From assembly GCA_964427155.1 (NCBI GenBank), contig CAYRSC010000016.1:117139-181138 (forward strand): a stretch of 64,000 nucleotides of DNA, in the 5' to 3' direction. The stretch comes from Desulfothermus sp964427155 (GTDB lineage Bacteria; Desulfobacterota; Desulfovibrionia; Desulfovibrionales; Desulfothermaceae). Under the pieces are notes generated by a model that saw only the letters and a program-made list of their open reading frames with translations, did not search any database and was not told where the DNA came from. Shown piece by piece: positions 62,570 through 64,000 of this stretch (position 1 is its first letter; every line of letters begins with the position of its first letter). Both the position numbers and the translations under genes were made by a program.

Positions 62570-63836
62570 TATCCAAAAAGAAATTGCCAGATATAGTGTA
62601 GAAGATGTAGAAAATTTTATTAAATCTAATGATTGTTTTTATGTATTGGGGACTGGTTTTGAAACAAGACGAATTGTAAAACAATTACTTTATAATGGGA
62701 AAAAGGTATTAGGTATTGTATCTTTAGATAAAGATAGAGATTTTGATTTTTCCGATATTGAAGTTTTTGATATAGAAGACTGTTTACAAAAAAAAGCTCC
62801 TATTTTATTAGCCTCATTACAGGAGGTAGATTCTTTAAATTGGGAATTAGAAGCCTCTAATATAATTAGAAATAAGTTTAGACTAAAATTATTTGGTGAT
62901 TATGTCCCATTAATGGGATTTTTTATGGATATGGAACATAAAGATAGATTTAGGCTTCTACTTGGAAAGAATTTTAATGATTACTATGTTAATAATTTAA
63001 ATAAATTTAAAAAGACATTATTGTTTATAGATGATTCTTATTCAAAAGATATCTTTATAAAGGTATTAAATTATAAAATAAATAGCTATGATCATTACAA
63101 TTTAGATCTGACTTTTCTTCCTGTTACAAAAAATAAAGAATTGTACTGGAGACAAATAGAAAATAAAATCAAAAATATATTTTATAATATTATAAAAAAT
63201 AAGAGATTATTAAATATGTTTGCCTCTAATTTGTCAAGAAGATTGTATGAATATAATGATATAGTAACTTTAAAAGGTAAAAAAGTCATATTTGATATAG
63301 GAGCATATAATGGAGATACTGCTATAATGTTTTCTTTCTTGGCAAAAGAGGCCACAATCTTTGCATTTGAGCCAGTTTCTGATATTTTTTGTGAGTTAAA
63401 GGAAAATACAAGATATTTTAATAATATTATTCCTATTAAATGTGGAATCTGGTCCAGAACAGAAAAAAAATATATTAAAAAATCTATAAGATCCAACTAT
63501 ATTGGTGTGGGGTCTTTTATATCTGAAGAGGGTGACGAGATAATACATGTTACTTCTATTGATGATTTTGTGGAGAGTAATTCATTAAGAGGAGTTGATT
63601 ATATTAAAATTGATATTGAAGGTGCAGAAATAGAAGCACTTAAAGGTGCTAAAAAAACTATAGAGAAGTTTAAGCCTGATCTAGCAATTTGTATATATCA
63701 CAAAGTATCTCATATGTGGGAAATACCTTTATGGATAAAAGACAATTTCCCCTTTTATAAGATATATATTGATCATAAAAATGTATCAATTGGTGATACA
63801 ATTTGCTATGCAACAATACATCCTAATATTATTTAA
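62553..63836 (+). CDS. FkbM-type methyltransferase with N-terminal domain
   Basis: 427 residues. The C-terminal half (about 245-420) is an FkbM SAM-dependent methyltransferase: VIFDIGAYNGDTAIMF, FAFEPVSDIFCEL, DYIKIDIEGAEIEALKGA. The first 100 residues read like a small Rossmann domain (FYVLGTGFETRRIVKQLL, VLGIVSLDKD), similar in style to the sugar/nucleotide-binding domain of the 42050 regulator, but with no clear function. It probably O-methylates a sugar in the polysaccharide. Confidence 0.78.
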   Translation: MKNLINIQKEIARYSVEDVENFIKSNDCFYVLGTGFETRRIVKQLLYNGKKVLGIVSLDKDRDFDFSDIEVFDIEDCLQKKAPILLASLQEVDSLNWELEASNIIRNKFRLKLFGDYVPLMGFFMDMEHKDRFRLLLGKNFNDYYVNNLNKFKKTLLFIDDSYSKDIFIKVLNYKINSYDHYNLDLTFLPVTKNKELYWRQIENKIKNIFYNIIKNKRLLNMFASNLSRRLYEYNDIVTLKGKKVIFDIGAYNGDTAIMFSFLAKEATIFAFEPVSDIFCELKENTRYFNNIIPIKCGIWSRTEKKYIKKSIRSNYIGVGSFISEEGDEIIHVTSIDDFVESNSLRGVDYIKIDIEGAEIEALKGAKKTIEKFKPDLAICIYHKVSHMWEIPLWIKDNFPFYKIYIDHKNVSIGDTICYATIHPNII

Positions 63837-63850
63837 AGAAGGATAATTAA

Positions 63851-64000
63851 ATGGAAGGTCCTAGGATATCTAGATTTGATTTTTTTATTAAAAATAATCC
63901 CCTTGCTGCTACTATAAAGTTATGTCGTTATAAATTTATAGCCAAACTTTTATCGTCAGATGATGTTGTTTTAGATGTGGGTTGTGGTGATGGAGTCTCA
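63851..64000 (+). CDS. class I SAM-dependent methyltransferase, N-terminal part
   Basis: Fifty codons from ATG 63851 run off the right edge. The last residues DDVVLDVGCGDGVS form the SAM-binding motif I. An AAGGATAA site precedes the start. It begins 14 bases after the FkbM gene and is presumably another tailoring gene of the same operon. Confidence 0.7.
   Translation, partial: MEGPRISRFDFFIKNNPLAATIKLCRYKFIAKLLSSDDVVLDVGCGDGVS

Noticed and set aside
1..64000. CRISPR arrays, insertion sequences, prophage genes or rRNA
   Set aside because: No regular direct repeats with spacers, transposase motifs, phage structural genes or rRNA signatures were seen.

Overview
The window reads as a piece of a bacterial chromosome, most likely a thermophilic, motile, Gram-negative member of the Desulfobacterota/Thermodesulfobacteria-type lineages. 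This is inference from gene content: a Ros/MucR zinc-finger regulator, two sigma-54 activators, a two-domain glycogen debranching protein, a thermophile/archaeal-type S-adenosylhomocysteinase and heavy use of AGG/AGA and ATA codons. No rRNA is present to fix the taxonomy. Both ends cut through genes (an M18 aminopeptidase at the left, a methyltransferase at the right).

Layout. 1-4.8 kb: aminopeptidase tail, a diguanylate cyclase, a divergent ParB-like protein overlapping a spore-photoproduct-lyase-like radical SAM gene, and a sigma-54 activator with a non-standard GAFTGA loop. 4.8-7.3 kb (minus strand): tRNA-Asp and tRNA-Val; then a compact RiPP-like locus made of a promoter, a cobalamin riboswitch, an intrinsic terminator, a 37-residue peptide gene (cbpA) and its radical SAM/SPASM partner (cbpB), flanked by a 16-bp inverted repeat; then mucR. 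7.6-13.6 kb: surE (minus), then a plus-strand run of YhaM-type nuclease, tmk, TrmJ-like methylase, cheW, a HAD protein and a PAS/sigma-54 activator. 13.6-26.0 kb (minus): a thirteen-kilobase chemotaxis operon transcribed from a good sigma-70 promoter at about 26.14 kb, in the order membrane MCP, soluble MCP with two signalling tips, triple-CheW scaffold, CheB, HEAT-repeat protein, CheR, CheY, CheA, STAS-like protein, ParA-like ATPase, CheY-like. It carries no separate CheZ, CheC or CheX, but the membrane MCP has a CheZ-like D-x3-Q motif.

26.3-39.1 kb (plus): a sodium/calcium exchanger and then a complete glycogen module (debranching enzyme, alpha-glucan phosphorylase, glycogen synthase, branching enzyme), followed by an ion permease. 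39.3-43.7 kb: ahcY with a structured leader, an FAD-dependent oxidoreductase, a winged-helix/Rossmann regulator and a NeuB-type synthase; the last three overlap end to start. From about 44.7 kb to the right edge the DNA becomes strikingly AT-rich and carries a surface-polysaccharide locus: sulfotransferase, glycosyltransferases, nucleotide-sugar dehydrogenase, GDP-mannose 3,5-epimerase-like enzyme, a decayed AAA/PD-(D/E)XK gene, a NodU-type carbamoyltransferase, UDP-sugar epimerase, a cytidylyltransferase-kinase fusion in reversed order relative to HldE, a GmhA-like isomerase, a NeuA-like cytidylyltransferase, three related GT-B-like proteins around a radical SAM gene, a DegT aminotransferase and FkbM-type and class I methyltransferases. 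The locus would build and decorate a complex capsule or O-antigen that includes a heptose-like sugar and probably a nonulosonate-type or other activated keto-sugar.

The observations I rate highest are the cobalamin-riboswitch-controlled peptide/radical SAM pair and its inverted repeats, the ParB-like/SPL-like gene pair, the unusual chemotaxis architecture, and the radical SAM plus three-paralogue cassette in the polysaccharide locus.
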